A DNA stretch of 64,000 nucleotides from Nonomuraea wenchangensis (GCF_900111685.1 NZ_FOHX01000005.1:186001-250000), one strand, 5' to 3'. Shown: positions 41,132 to 49,496, counted from the stretch's first letter. Program-made: numbers and translations. The notes: generated by a model from the letters alone, not told the origin.

Positions 41132-42976
41132 TCAGCTGCTCAGACTGTCCAGCCACGCCTGGTGCAGGCCGGCGAACCGGCCCGCGGAGGCGATGAGCCG
41201 GTCCGGCGGCCCGTCCTCGACGATCTCGCCGCGGTCCATGACCAGCACCCGGTCGGCGATCTCGACGGTCGACAGCCGGTGCGCGATGATCAGCGCCGTA
41301 CGGTCGGCCAGGATGGTCCGCAGCGCGCGCTGCACCAGCCGCTCGCTCGGCACGTCGAGGCTGGAGGTCGCCTCGTCGAGGATGAGCACCGCGGGGTCGG
41401 CCAGGAACGCCCGCGCGAACGCGATGAGCTGGCGCTGCCCCGCGGACATCCGGCCGCCGCGCTTGCCGACCTCGGTGTCGTAGCCGTCGGGCAGGTTCGT
41501 GACGAACTCGTGCGCGCCGATCGCCTTGGCGGCCTCGCGCACCTCCCGGTCGGAGGCCCCCGGCCGGCCGAACCTGATGTTGTCCGCCACCGTGCCGCTG
41601 AACAGGAAGTTCTCCTGGGTCACCATGACCACGGCCCCGCGCAGCGTCGGCTCGTCCAGCGTGCGCAGGTCCACGCCGTCGAGCAGCACCCGGCCCTCGG
41701 TCGGGTCGTAGAAGCGCGAGATCAGCTTGGCGAGCGTCGTCTTGCCCGCGCCCGTCGAGCCGACCAGCGCCACCGTCTGCCCGGCCGGGACCGTCAGGTC
41801 GAGGTCGGGCAGGATCGGCATCTCCTCCACGTAGGCGAACCTGACGTGCTCGAAGCGGATCCGGCCGCGCGCCCGGCCCTGCGGCAGCGGCTGCGGATCG
41901 CGCGGCTCGGGCACCGACGGCTCCTCCTCCAGCACGCCCGACAGCTTCTCCAGGGCGGCGCTCGCCGACTGCAGTGTGTTGTAGAACTGGCTGACCTCCT
42001 GCATCGGCTCGTAGAACTGGCGCAGGTAGAGCAGGAACGCGGCGAGCACGCCGACCTTGACCTCGTCGTGCAGCGCCAGGTAGCCGCCGTAGAGCAGCAC
42101 CCCGCCGACCGTGAGGTTGCCGACCAGCCTGATGCCGGTCATGAACGTCGCGCCGAGCTTCATGCCGCCGGCGTTGGCGTCCCGGTAGTCGTCGTTGAGC
42201 TGCTCGAAGATCTCCTGGTTGCGCGGCTCCCTGCGGAAGGCCTGCACCGCGCGGATGCCGGTCATCGACTCCACGAAGTGAACGATCACCAAGGCGACCG
42301 TCTCACGGGTGCGCCGGTAGACGATGGCCGACTGCCGGCGGAACCAGCGGGTGAACAGCAGCAGCAACGGCAGCGGGACGAGCGCCATCAGGCCGAGGTG
42401 CGCGTCCAGCACCAGCAGCAGCACGGCGGTGCCGACCATGGTCAGCAGGGCCCGTACGAGTGCGTCGAAGCCCGACTGCAGCAGCTCGGCGATGCTCTCG
42501 ATGTCCGAGGTGAGCCGCGAGATGACCCGCCCCGAGGTGTACTTCTCGTGGAAGCTCAGCGACAGGCGCTGGAAGTGGTCGAAGACCCGGCGGCGCAGCT
42601 CCAGCAGGGTGTTCTGGCCGATCCGGCCCGACATGTTGAGGAACGCCTGCCTGGTCACCGCCTGGACGAGGGTGGAGAACAGGATCACCCCGACCACGGT
42701 CAGCAGGACCGCCGGGCCGTCGCCGCGGGCGAGCGGCGGGATGCCCTCGTCGATGCCGATCGAGACCAGGAACGGGATCGACAGCCCGGCCGCGCTGGAG
42801 ACCACGATGGTGGCCACGAGCAGCGCGATCTGCTTGCGGTAGGGCCGCAGCAGCGCGCCGAGCAGCCGCCGCGACCGGTCGCGCAGCAGGACGGAGACCT
42901 TCTCCGGCAGCTCGTCCTGGTCCTCGGAGGCGACCCCGCGCCAGGACGCGCGCGAGGACCCGGTGGTGGTGCTCAT
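41132..42976 (-). CDS. ABC exporter subunit (TMD-NBD), catalytic-site partner
   Basis: 614 residues: six membrane helices (about 40-340), then an ATPase domain. Walker A is GSTGAGKTT, Walker B ends in VLILDEATSSLD with the catalytic glutamate intact, and the switch histidine is in LIIAHRLST. The signature motif is altered to RMSAGQRQ instead of LSGGQ. ATG 42976 overlaps the stop of the upstream ABC gene (ATGA). Together they form a heterodimeric type IV exporter (drug, lipid or peptide efflux). The substrate is not predictable. Confidence 0.93.
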   Translation of the reverse strand: MSTTTGSSRASWRGVASEDQDELPEKVSVLLRDRSRRLLGALLRPYRKQIALLVATIVVSSAAGLSIPFLVSIGIDEGIPPLARGDGPAVLLTVVGVILFSTLVQAVTRQAFLNMSGRIGQNTLLELRRRVFDHFQRLSLSFHEKYTSGRVISRLTSDIESIAELLQSGFDALVRALLTMVGTAVLLLVLDAHLGLMALVPLPLLLLFTRWFRRQSAIVYRRTRETVALVIVHFVESMTGIRAVQAFRREPRNQEIFEQLNDDYRDANAGGMKLGATFMTGIRLVGNLTVGGVLLYGGYLALHDEVKVGVLAAFLLYLRQFYEPMQEVSQFYNTLQSASAALEKLSGVLEEEPSVPEPRDPQPLPQGRARGRIRFEHVRFAYVEEMPILPDLDLTVPAGQTVALVGSTGAGKTTLAKLISRFYDPTEGRVLLDGVDLRTLDEPTLRGAVVMVTQENFLFSGTVADNIRFGRPGASDREVREAAKAIGAHEFVTNLPDGYDTEVGKRGGRMSAGQRQLIAFARAFLADPAVLILDEATSSLDVPSERLVQRALRTILADRTALIIAHRLSTVEIADRVLVMDRGEIVEDGPPDRLIASAGRFAGLHQAWLDSLSS

Positions 42977-44766
42977 CGCAGCGCTCCTTCCGAGGCGTCG
43001 TCGAGGTCGGCGTCCTGGGCCAGCAGCGCGCGGTATTCGGGCACCTCGGCCAGCAGCTCGTGGTGCTGCCCGACATGGGTGATCGTGCCGTCGCGCAGCA
43101 GCGCCACCTTGTCGGCCAGCAGCACGGTGGAGGCGCGGTGGGCGACCACGATGCCGGTCGCGTCGCGCAGCACGTGCCGCAGCGCCTCCTCGACCAGCGC
43201 CTCGGTCTCGACGTCGAGTGCGGAAAGGGTGTCGTCGAGGACGAGGATGCGCGGCCTGCTGAGCACGGCGCGGGCCAGGGCCAGGCGCTGGCGCTGGCCG
43301 CCGGACAGGGACAGGCCCTGCTCGCCGATGCGTGTGTCGAGCCCCCACGGCAGGTCGTGGACGAACCCGGCCTGCGCGGTGCGGATGGCCTCGGCCAGCT
43401 CCTCCTCGGTGGCGTCGGGCCGGCCGAGCATGAGGTTCTCGCGCACGCTCATCGAGAACAGCGTCGGCTCCTCGAACGCCGTGGCCACCACCGTACGCAG
43501 GGTGGTGAGCTCCAGGTCGCGCACGTCGTGCCCGTCGATCGTGACGCGGCCCTCGGTCGGGTCGAGCAGGCGGGGCACCAGCGCCGTCAGCGTCGTCTTG
43601 CCCGCGCCGGTCGGGCCCACGATCGCCACGGTCTCGCCGGGCCGCACCTCCAGCCGGACGTCGCGCAGCACCGGCCGGTCGGCGCCGGGGAAGCTGAACC
43701 CGACGCCCTCGAAACGCAGGTGGCCGCGGGGCCGATCGATGGTCTCGGTGCCGCTCTCGATGGACGGGACGGTGTCCATGACCTCCATGAGACGGTCGGC
43801 CGAGGTCATCGCCTCCTGGGCCATCGCCAGGATGTAGCCGAGGCTCGCGATCGGCCACACGAGCTGCAGCATCAGCGTGGTGAAGGCGACCAGCGCGCCC
43901 AGCGTCAGCCCGCCGCCGCCGACCGCGAGCGCGCCGAGCAGCAGCACCAGGGCGAGCGTGACGTTGGGGATCACCTCAAGGAAGGCGAAGAAGCGGGCCG
44001 ACATGCGCACCTTGGCCAGCGAGGTGTCGTACACCTTGAGCGCGGCGTCGTCGAAGCGGTCGTAGACGTGGTGGCGGCGGCCGAACGCCTTGATGGTGCG
44101 GATGCCGAGCGCGGACTCCTCCACGAGCGTGGCGAGGTCGCCCTGCTCGTCCTGGACCTGGCGGGAGATGCGGATGTAGCGCTTCTCGAAGCGCAGCGAG
44201 GTCCACACGATCGGTACGGCCGAGGCGAGCACCAGCAGCCCGAGCGGCCAGTACATGTTGAGCAGCAGCACGGTGACGGTGATGAGCTGCAGGATGTTCA
44301 TGACCAGGAACAGCAGGCCGAAGCCGAGGAAACGGCGGATGGTCGACAGGTCCGTGGTCGCCCGCGACAGGAGCTGACCCGACTGCCAGTCGCCGTGGAA
44401 GCGCATGGGCAGCCGCTGCAGGTGCTGGTAGAGGTCGTCGCGGATGGCGGTCTCCAGGCCGAGCACCGGTTTGACCTGGGCCCACCGCCGCAGCCAGATC
44501 AGCATGGCCTCGACCACGCCGACGCCGAGCGCGAGCAGCCCGAGGGGGAGCAGCGCGCCCGCGTCCTTGTGGTAGACGGGGCCGTCGATGACCTGTTTGC
44601 TGATCAGGGGGAGGGCGATGCTCGCGCCTATGCCGATGATCGCCGACAGCCAGATGAAGATCAGTCTGACGACGTAGGGGCGGAGGTAGGACTTCATCCG
44701 CCACAGGGAGTTGGAGGAAAGTGAGGAGAGCAGGGGACGGCGAGGTATGTCAGTGTCGGGAGGCAT
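42973..44766 (-). CDS. ABC exporter subunit (TMD-NBD), degenerate-site partner
   Basis: 597 residues, six membrane helices and an ATPase domain. Walker A is GPTGAGKTT, the signature is a canonical LSLSGGQRQ, but Walker B reads ILVLDDTLSALD, so the catalytic glutamate is Asp. With the partner's intact Glu but altered signature, one composite ATP site is consensus and the other degenerate, the pattern known for heterodimeric exporters such as TM287/288 and BmrCD. TAGCCT (44774-44779) seven bases before ATG 44766 suggests a leaderless start. Confidence 0.93.
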   Translation of the reverse strand: MPPDTDIPRRPLLSSLSSNSLWRMKSYLRPYVVRLIFIWLSAIIGIGASIALPLISKQVIDGPVYHKDAGALLPLGLLALGVGVVEAMLIWLRRWAQVKPVLGLETAIRDDLYQHLQRLPMRFHGDWQSGQLLSRATTDLSTIRRFLGFGLLFLVMNILQLITVTVLLLNMYWPLGLLVLASAVPIVWTSLRFEKRYIRISRQVQDEQGDLATLVEESALGIRTIKAFGRRHHVYDRFDDAALKVYDTSLAKVRMSARFFAFLEVIPNVTLALVLLLGALAVGGGGLTLGALVAFTTLMLQLVWPIASLGYILAMAQEAMTSADRLMEVMDTVPSIESGTETIDRPRGHLRFEGVGFSFPGADRPVLRDVRLEVRPGETVAIVGPTGAGKTTLTALVPRLLDPTEGRVTIDGHDVRDLELTTLRTVVATAFEEPTLFSMSVRENLMLGRPDATEEELAEAIRTAQAGFVHDLPWGLDTRIGEQGLSLSGGQRQRLALARAVLSRPRILVLDDTLSALDVETEALVEEALRHVLRDATGIVVAHRASTVLLADKVALLRDGTITHVGQHHELLAEVPEYRALLAQDADLDDASEGALR

Positions 44767-44773
44767 CCCTTCA

Positions 44774-44779
44774 AGGCTA
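44774..44779 (-). promoter_or_regulatory. -10 hexamer TAGCCT, leaderless promoter of the ABC operon
   Basis: Seven bases before ATG 44766 on the minus strand. Confidence 0.5.
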
Positions 44780-44891
44780 ATACCGACGATCAACCGATTT
44801 TTTGTGGCCCGGAGGTGCGTTTCACGTATGTGACGTGGGAAAACGTGAACGATCATGCACGAAGCGCGACGTCGCCGCTCCCGCCACAGGA

Positions 44892-45686
44892 CTACAGGGT
44901 GACGTCCTCGCCCTGCTTGAGCGCGGCGACCTCGTAGGTCTCGGCGGCGGCCGCGTCCTGGAAGCGGGCCAGCTCGCCTGGCCTGGTTTCGTAGAAGCCG
45001 TCGATGTGGAACCCGTCGTAGTGGATCGGCACCGCGATCCGCGCTCCGAGCAGGCGCGCGGCCACGGCGGCCTGGCCGGCGTCGAGCGAGGCCGGATAGG
45101 GGCTCGGCGGCAGGCAGTGCGGGAAGCACACGGTCGGCCCGTTGACGGGGACGAGCACGGCGTCGAACGGCCCGAACCGGTGCGCGGCGCGCCACCAGTA
45201 GCCGTGGAACATGCTGTCGCCGAGGTGCAGCACGCGCTTGCCGCCCGCCTCGACGGCCCACGACACCTGCGGATCCCCCAGGGTGTCGACGGCCGGCACG
45301 GCGGAGATCGTGAAGGGGCCGATCGTGACGGTCTCCCACAGGCTCATGGGACGCCGGGGCAGCCCGTGGGCGTCGAGCTCGCGGTCGGCCTTGAGCGTCC
45401 ACAGGTTCTCGTGGTCGTCGCCGCCGAAGGACGCGGGATGCAGCACCAGCCCGCCGGGGCGGAGCGCCGCGGCCAGGGCGCCGGCGTCGGTGTGGTCCCG
45501 GTGCAGGTGGGTGCAGAGGCCGGCGAGCACGTCGCCCTCGGTGCGCGGCCGGACGACCTCCGGCAGCGGCGCCGACAGCGGAGTGCCCTCCAGCACCCCC
45601 TCAGGGCGGCCGAGCAGGTCGATCACCACGCTGTGGCCCCCGGACTCGATCTCGGCCCCGGCCCAGCCCAGCCATCGGACGCGCAT
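44892..45686 (-). CDS. Metallo-beta-lactamase-fold hydrolase (UlaG-like)
   Basis: 264 residues. The metal motif H60-L-H-R-D-H65 is preceded by LGWAGAEIESGGHSVVIDLL, the usual start of UlaG/YtnP-type hydrolases; LHLGDSMFH supplies the third metal ligand and VPIHYDGF the last histidine. It probably hydrolyses a lactone, phosphodiester or similar. AAAGGGAGG lies before ATG 45686. Divergent from a TetR gene whose 16-base operator arms lie immediately upstream of it, so TetR repression of this gene is likely. Confidence 0.9.
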   Translation of the reverse strand: MRVRWLGWAGAEIESGGHSVVIDLLGRPEGVLEGTPLSAPLPEVVRPRTEGDVLAGLCTHLHRDHTDAGALAAALRPGGLVLHPASFGGDDHENLWTLKADRELDAHGLPRRPMSLWETVTIGPFTISAVPAVDTLGDPQVSWAVEAGGKRVLHLGDSMFHGYWWRAAHRFGPFDAVLVPVNGPTVCFPHCLPPSPYPASLDAGQAAVAARLLGARIAVPIHYDGFHIDGFYETRPGELARFQDAAAAETYEVAALKQGEDVTL

Positions 45687-45698
45687 GTGCGGCCTCCC

Positions 45699-45749
45699 TT
45701 TAGCAAACGATCGTTCGATATCGAGGTGAGCGTACGATCGTTTGCTAAA
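45699..45749. promoter_or_regulatory. TetR operator pair: 16-base perfect inverted repeat
   Basis: TTTAGCAAACGATCGT (45699-45714) and ACGATCGTTTGCTAAA (45734-45749) are exact reverse complements 19 bases apart. Each arm contains a smaller palindrome around ACGATCGT. The left arm overlaps the hydrolase leader and the right arm the tetR -10 (TAAACT, 45746-45751), so both genes would be repressed. Confidence 0.88.
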
Positions 45750-45759
45750 CTCGTCAACC

Positions 45760-46362
45760 ATGAGGAACTCCGCCGAGGCGGCCCAGGCGACCCGCGAGCG
45801 CATCGTCGCCACCGGCGTGCTCAGGGCCTCCGCCGACGGCCTGCACGGGCTGACCATCGGCTCCCTGGCCGGCGACCTCGGCATGAGCAAGGCCGGCGTC
45901 GTCGGTCCCTTCGGCTCCCGCGCCGCGCTGCAGCTCGCCGTGCTGGCCAGGGCGGCCGACCTGTTCGCCGCCGCCGTCGTCGAGCCGGGCCTGCGGGCCG
46001 AGCCCGGCCTGCCGCGCCTACGCGCGGTCGTCGACCGCTGGTGCGACTACCTGGAGAGCAGCCCGTTCCCCAACGGGTGCTTCGTCACCGCCGCGTCCTG
46101 CGAGCTGGACGCCCGGCCGGGCGAGCTGCGCGACCTCCTCCTCGCCACGGTCGTCCGCTGGCGGGCCTTCCTGCGCGAGCAGATCGTGCTCGCGCAGGAG
46201 GCGGGCGACCTCGCCGCGACGCCGGACCCTGACGACCTCGTGGCGGCGCTCACGGGCATCGCGATGGCGGCCAACCAGGAGATCCAGCTCCTTGCCGACC
46301 CCGCCGCTCCGGCCCGCGCGCGCCGCCTCATGCTGGCGGCCCTGGAGCGCGCGCCGGGTTAG
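45760..46362 (+). CDS. TetR-family transcriptional regulator
   Basis: 200 residues. The N-terminal DNA-binding domain runs ATRERIVATGVLRASADG, LTIGSLAGDLGMSKAGVVGPF (helix-turn-helix around 34-54), then a ligand domain with SPFPNGCFVTAASCELDARPG, the block usual in the TetR_C subgroup that includes a cysteine-rich turn. Start ATG 45760 has no ribosome binding site; TAAACT is eight bases upstream, so it may be leaderless. Autoregulation and control of the divergent metallo-hydrolase are inferred from the shared 16-base palindrome. Confidence 0.92.
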   Translation: MRNSAEAAQATRERIVATGVLRASADGLHGLTIGSLAGDLGMSKAGVVGPFGSRAALQLAVLARAADLFAAAVVEPGLRAEPGLPRLRAVVDRWCDYLESSPFPNGCFVTAASCELDARPGELRDLLLATVVRWRAFLREQIVLAQEAGDLAATPDPDDLVAALTGIAMAANQEIQLLADPAAPARARRLMLAALERAPG

Positions 46363-47477
46363 GCGCCGGCCTCGCCGAGGGCGATGGTGCCGGCGACCTC
46401 GGCGTGCCGGTCCGCCTCCTCCTGGGCGAAGCGCTCGGCGTCGACCTGGTCGGCGATCTCCTCGTCCTGGCGCATGAGCGCCTCCAGCGACTGGCCGGCC
46501 ATGTCCAGCACGCCCATATCCGCGTACGCCTGCCGCAGCCGCGGGCTCCACAGCCCGATGTCCTTGACGCACGGCACGATCCTGCTGAACAGCAGCGAGC
46601 GGAACAGCCGCAGGTACTCCGAGTGCTCCGTGGCCTCCATCGCCTCGGCGACCTCGGACGGCGACAGGCCGAGGCGTTCCCAGGTCTCCTCGCCGCGCAG
46701 CCGGTCGCGCATGAGGTAGCAGCCCTCGATGACGAAGTCCTCGCGCTCGCGCAACTCGCTCTCCGACAGGTTCCTGTAGTAGTCGCGCAGGGCCATCCGG
46801 CCGAAGGCGACGTGCCGGGCCTCGTCCTGCATCACGTACGCGAGGATCTGCTTGGGCAGCGGCTTGGTCGTGATGTCGCGCATCACCCCGAACGCCGCCA
46901 GCGCCAGCCCCTCGATGAGCACCTGCATGCCGAGGTAGGGCATGTCCCAGCGCGAGTCGCCGAGGGTACTGTCGAGCAGCGCCTTCAGGTGCTGGTTGAT
47001 CGGGTAGGCGAGCCCCACCTTCTCCTGGAGGAACCGGGCGTAGGTCTCGGCGTGGCGGGCCTCGTCCATGGTCTGGGTGGCGGCGTAGAACTTGGAGTCG
47101 AGGTCGGGCACCGACTCGACGATCTTGGCCGAGCAGATCATCGCGCCCTGCTCGCCGTGCAGGAACTGGGAGAACTGCCAGGCGGCGCCGTGCCGGCGCA
47201 CCTCCTGGCGGGTCCGCTCGTCCATCCGCTCCCAGAGCGGCGTGCCATGGATGGCGATCGTCTCGTCGGGGATGCCGAGCACGTTGTACGGATCGACCTC
47301 AAGGTCCCAGTCGATGCGCTTCACGGAGTCCCACTGCTTGTCCTTGCCCTTCTGGTACAGGGCGAGCATGCGGTCGCGGCCGTCGTCGTACTCCCAGGTG
47401 AACCGGCTGGCGCCGGACATCTGGACGTCCCAGGTGGAGAGGCCGGCGGGGATGGTGTAGAGATCGTGGGTCGACAT
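46359..47477 (-). CDS. Ferritin-like diiron protein
   Basis: 372 residues. Two carboxylate/histidine pairs typical of a four-helix diiron site are visible: LHGEQGAM with MDEARHAETYARF, and LIEGLALAAFG with MQDEARHVAFGRM. This pattern is that of ferritin-like oxygenases (for example AurF-type N-oxygenases and related acyl-ACP or alkane-modifying enzymes) rather than storage ferritin. GGAGGT precedes ATG 47477. Divergent from a second TetR regulator with a 13-base inverted repeat in between; its stop overlaps the upstream tetR stop region by four bases, head to head. Confidence 0.88.
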   Translation of the reverse strand: MSTHDLYTIPAGLSTWDVQMSGASRFTWEYDDGRDRMLALYQKGKDKQWDSVKRIDWDLEVDPYNVLGIPDETIAIHGTPLWERMDERTRQEVRRHGAAWQFSQFLHGEQGAMICSAKIVESVPDLDSKFYAATQTMDEARHAETYARFLQEKVGLAYPINQHLKALLDSTLGDSRWDMPYLGMQVLIEGLALAAFGVMRDITTKPLPKQILAYVMQDEARHVAFGRMALRDYYRNLSESELREREDFVIEGCYLMRDRLRGEETWERLGLSPSEVAEAMEATEHSEYLRLFRSLLFSRIVPCVKDIGLWSPRLRQAYADMGVLDMAGQSLEALMRQDEEIADQVDAERFAQEEADRHAEVAGTIALGEAGA

Positions 47478-47499
47478 CTGACCTCCGCGGGGAGATGAC

Positions 47500-47542
47500 G
47501 TACACCGTACGTTCTCTCGTGAGAGTTGCACGTACGCTGTAC
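47500..47542. promoter_or_regulatory. Nested inverted repeats between the diiron gene and tetR
   Basis: GTACACCGTACGT (47500-47512) and ACGTACGCTGTAC (47530-47542) match as inverse copies with one mismatch; between them CTCTC-GT-GAGAG (47514-47525) is a perfect inverted repeat. Candidate operator for the divergent TetR. Confidence 0.75.
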
Positions 47543-47551
47543 GGCGGTCAA

Positions 47552-47557
47552 TAGAAT
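47552..47557 (+). promoter_or_regulatory. -10 hexamer TAGAAT, leaderless tetR promoter
   Basis: Five bases before ATG 47563, adjacent to the operator. Confidence 0.5.
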
Positions 47558-47562
47558 GAGCC

Positions 47563-48249
47563 ATGCCCACGAAGCCGCTCTCCCGGGCCAGGATCGTCGC
47601 GGCCGCCATCGACCTCATCGAGCGCGAGGGCGCGGACGCGGTCTCGATGCGCCGCATCGCCGCCGAGCTGGGCGTCGGCGTGATGTCCCTCTACAACCAC
47701 GTGCCCAGCAAGGACGCCCTGCTCAGCGGCGTGGCCGAGGCGGTGCTGAGCGAGATCGAGTTCACCGACGACCCCGGCGCGCACTGGGCCGACCGGGTGC
47801 GCGTGCAGGCGCGGGCCTTCCGGCAGATCGCCTCCCTCTACCCGCGCTCGACGATGGTGGTGGTCAGCAGGCAGCTCCACTCCGCCGCCGGGCTGCTGCC
47901 GGTCGAGCGGGCGCTCGCCACGCTGCGCAGCGCCGGGTTCGACGGCGCGGAGGCGGTGAGCATGCTGCGGGTGTTCATCGCGTACATCGTGGGGTCGCTG
48001 CTCCGGGAGGTCGGGGTGACGCCGGCGTTCGCGCCCGTGAGCGCCCCGGCGGTCCCGTCGGCGGGCGTGGATCCCGCGCTGTTCCCCGAGGTCGGCGCGA
48101 TGGCGTCGCTGCTCGGCACATGCGATCACGAGGAGGAGTTCGAGTTCGGGCTGGAGATGCTCATCCAGGCCGCCACGGCCCGCGCGCCGGGCGGCGGGCA
48201 GACCGGGGGGCAGACCGGCAAGCAGGTCAGCCGGGAGGGCACCCGTTGA
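47563..48249 (+). CDS. TetR-family regulator, TetR/TetR_C_1 type
   Basis: 228 residues. LSRARIVAAAIDLIEREGADAVSMRRIAAELGVGVMSLYNHVPSKDALL (in pieces, helix-turn-helix about 26-45) is the classical TetR DNA-binding domain, and the remaining helices match the TetR_C_1 ligand domain usual for regulators of transporters or redox enzymes. The C-terminal tail is Gly/Gln/Thr-rich (GGGQTGGQTGKQ). It probably represses itself and the divergent diiron protein. Confidence 0.92.
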   Translation: MPTKPLSRARIVAAAIDLIEREGADAVSMRRIAAELGVGVMSLYNHVPSKDALLSGVAEAVLSEIEFTDDPGAHWADRVRVQARAFRQIASLYPRSTMVVVSRQLHSAAGLLPVERALATLRSAGFDGAEAVSMLRVFIAYIVGSLLREVGVTPAFAPVSAPAVPSAGVDPALFPEVGAMASLLGTCDHEEEFEFGLEMLIQAATARAPGGGQTGGQTGKQVSREGTR

Positions 48250-48265
48250 GCGGGCGCCCTCCCGG
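48231..48265. terminator. Terminator hairpin between convergent genes
   Basis: CCGGGAGGGC (48231-48240) is exactly complementary to GCCCTCCCGG (48256-48265) with a 15-base loop. It overlaps the end of tetR and the region before the transglycosylase-like stop. Confidence 0.75.
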
Positions 48266-48271
48266 GCACCG

Positions 48272-48757
48272 TCAATACCAGTTGTGCGACCTCCAGTGTC
48301 CCCATGCGCCGCACGGCCTGCCGTAGCGTCCCTTGATGTAGGCGAGGCCCCAGCGGATCTGCGTCTCCGGGTTGGACCGCCAGTCGCGGCCGGCGCCGCT
48401 CATCTTGCCCGCGGGCAGCGCCTGCGGGATGCCGTACGCGCCGGACGAGCGGTTGTAGGCGTGATGGTTCCAGTTGCTCTCCCTGGTCCAGAGCTGGTCC
48501 AGGCAGCGGAATTCCCTGAGGTTCCACGATCGCTGGACGACGTGGCCGAGGGCGATCCGCTTGTTTCTGTTGGCCGGCACGACGGCCGGGATGACGGGTT
48601 GCGCGGATGTCGTCCACGTCCTGGTTCTGATCGGGAACGGCGTCTCCGCCGTGCCCGCCCAGGCCGTGGGCGTGGTGATCGTGCTGAGCATGATGACGGG
48701 CGCGGTGAACGCGGTCAGGCCGATGATCGTGCCGCCGCGCGCGCGTTTGCTGTCCAA
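48272..48757 (-). CDS. Secreted lytic-transglycosylase-like protein, paralogue 1
   Basis: 161 residues, chosen from TTG 48757, which AAGGA precedes by five bases. N-terminal export signal (basic start, hydrophobic TAFTAPVIMLSTITTPTAWA), a short linker, and a C-terminal domain with LDQLWTRESNWNHHAYN (catalytic-type Glu), SSGAYGIPQALPAGKM and WGLAYIKGRYGRPCGAWGHWRSHNWY, which resembles soluble transglycosylase/lysozyme-like domains that cut peptidoglycan glycan strands. Two conserved cysteines may pair. It is preceded by a long structured leader and is a close paralogue of 49095-49496. Confidence 0.85.
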   Translation of the reverse strand: MDSKRARGGTIIGLTAFTAPVIMLSTITTPTAWAGTAETPFPIRTRTWTTSAQPVIPAVVPANRNKRIALGHVVQRSWNLREFRCLDQLWTRESNWNHHAYNRSSGAYGIPQALPAGKMSGAGRDWRSNPETQIRWGLAYIKGRYGRPCGAWGHWRSHNWY

Positions 48758-48925
48758 GGCGATCCTTGCTTCCGGGCCGCGTGCGGACGGGCGCCCCGCA
48801 GAAGGGGCGCCCTGCCGCTTCGCGTACGTGGCGCGCACGCGAAGGGGTCCGCCGGCTCTCCGGGATCCTGATTCCGCCCGATCCCGCTGGGCGGCCCGGA
48901 GGGCACCGCGACGTGTCCTTTAGCA
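48758..48925 (-). ncRNA. Structured leader of paralogue 1, candidate cis-regulatory RNA
   Basis: On the minus strand this about 168-base stretch folds into successive stems: GGGCGCCCC/GGGGCGCCC (48789-48812, six-base loop), CTTCGCGT/ACGCGAAG (48818-48844) and an outer CTCCGGG/CCCGGAG with an inner CCGCCC/GGGCGG. A TAATAG-like -10 near 48934 would start it. The remaining 48926-49094 of this 337-base gene-free stretch holds that promoter and nothing else recognised. It does not match the ydaO c-di-AMP aptamer as far as I can see. Confidence 0.45.
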
Positions 48926-49094
48926 CGATTCCTATTACGCCGTGTCACCACGGGTCATACATCGGGACACGCGAAGGACAGGGCTTTGTGTGATCGTTGC
49001 GGATAAAAGGCGGCCTCGCTGGGCCGGTATTGCCGGGCCTGTCGCGGTGCTGACGGGGTCTTGCCGCAAAGAGCGGACAATCCTGGGGTTTGGG

Positions 49095-49496
49095 TCAGTA
49101 CCAGTTGTGGGAGAGGAAGTGTCCCCACGCGCCGCACGGCGTGCCGTACCGCTGCTTGATATATCCGAGGCCCCATTTGATCTGGGTGCGGGGGTTGGTG
49201 CGCCAGTCGCGGCCCTTTGAGGACATCTTGACGCCGGGGAGCGCCTGCGGGATGCCGTAGGCGCCGGAGCCGTTCGCGGCCCGGTGGTTCCAGCCGCTCT
49301 CGCGGGTCCAGAGCCGCTCCAGGCACCTGAACTGGATGACGTTCCAGCCGCGCGCGGCCACCATGGGCTTGGCGATCGACTTGTTCCTGCTGCTCGTGCT
49401 CGTCTGGGAGCTCTGCGCCTGTGCGGCCGAGGCGCCGCCCGCCGCCACCAGGGTGGCGGTCAGGACGAGGACGCCGGTACGGCGGAGCATGGGCAT
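49095..49496 (-). CDS. Secreted lytic-transglycosylase-like protein, paralogue 2
   Basis: 133 residues. Sec signal peptide MLRRTGVLVLTATLVAAGGA (cleavage near ASAAQA), a Ser/Thr-rich linker, then the same domain: RCLERLWTRESGWNHRA (Glu66), SGAYGIPQALPGVKMSSKG, and KWGLGYIKQRYGTPCGAWGH ending SHNWY. AAAGGGAA precedes ATG 49496. About three quarters of the domain residues match paralogue 1, so the two arose by duplication. Cell-wall remodelling or resuscitation-like activity is the family expectation. Confidence 0.88.
   Translation of the reverse strand: MPMLRRTGVLVLTATLVAAGGASAAQAQSSQTSTSSRNKSIAKPMVAARGWNVIQFRCLERLWTRESGWNHRAANGSGAYGIPQALPGVKMSSKGRDWRTNPRTQIKWGLGYIKQRYGTPCGAWGHFLSHNWY

Noticed and set aside
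48758..48925. ydaO c-di-AMP riboswitch before the transglycosylase-like gene
   Set aside because: The region is structured, but the conserved ydaO core blocks are not visible; reported instead as an unassigned structured leader.
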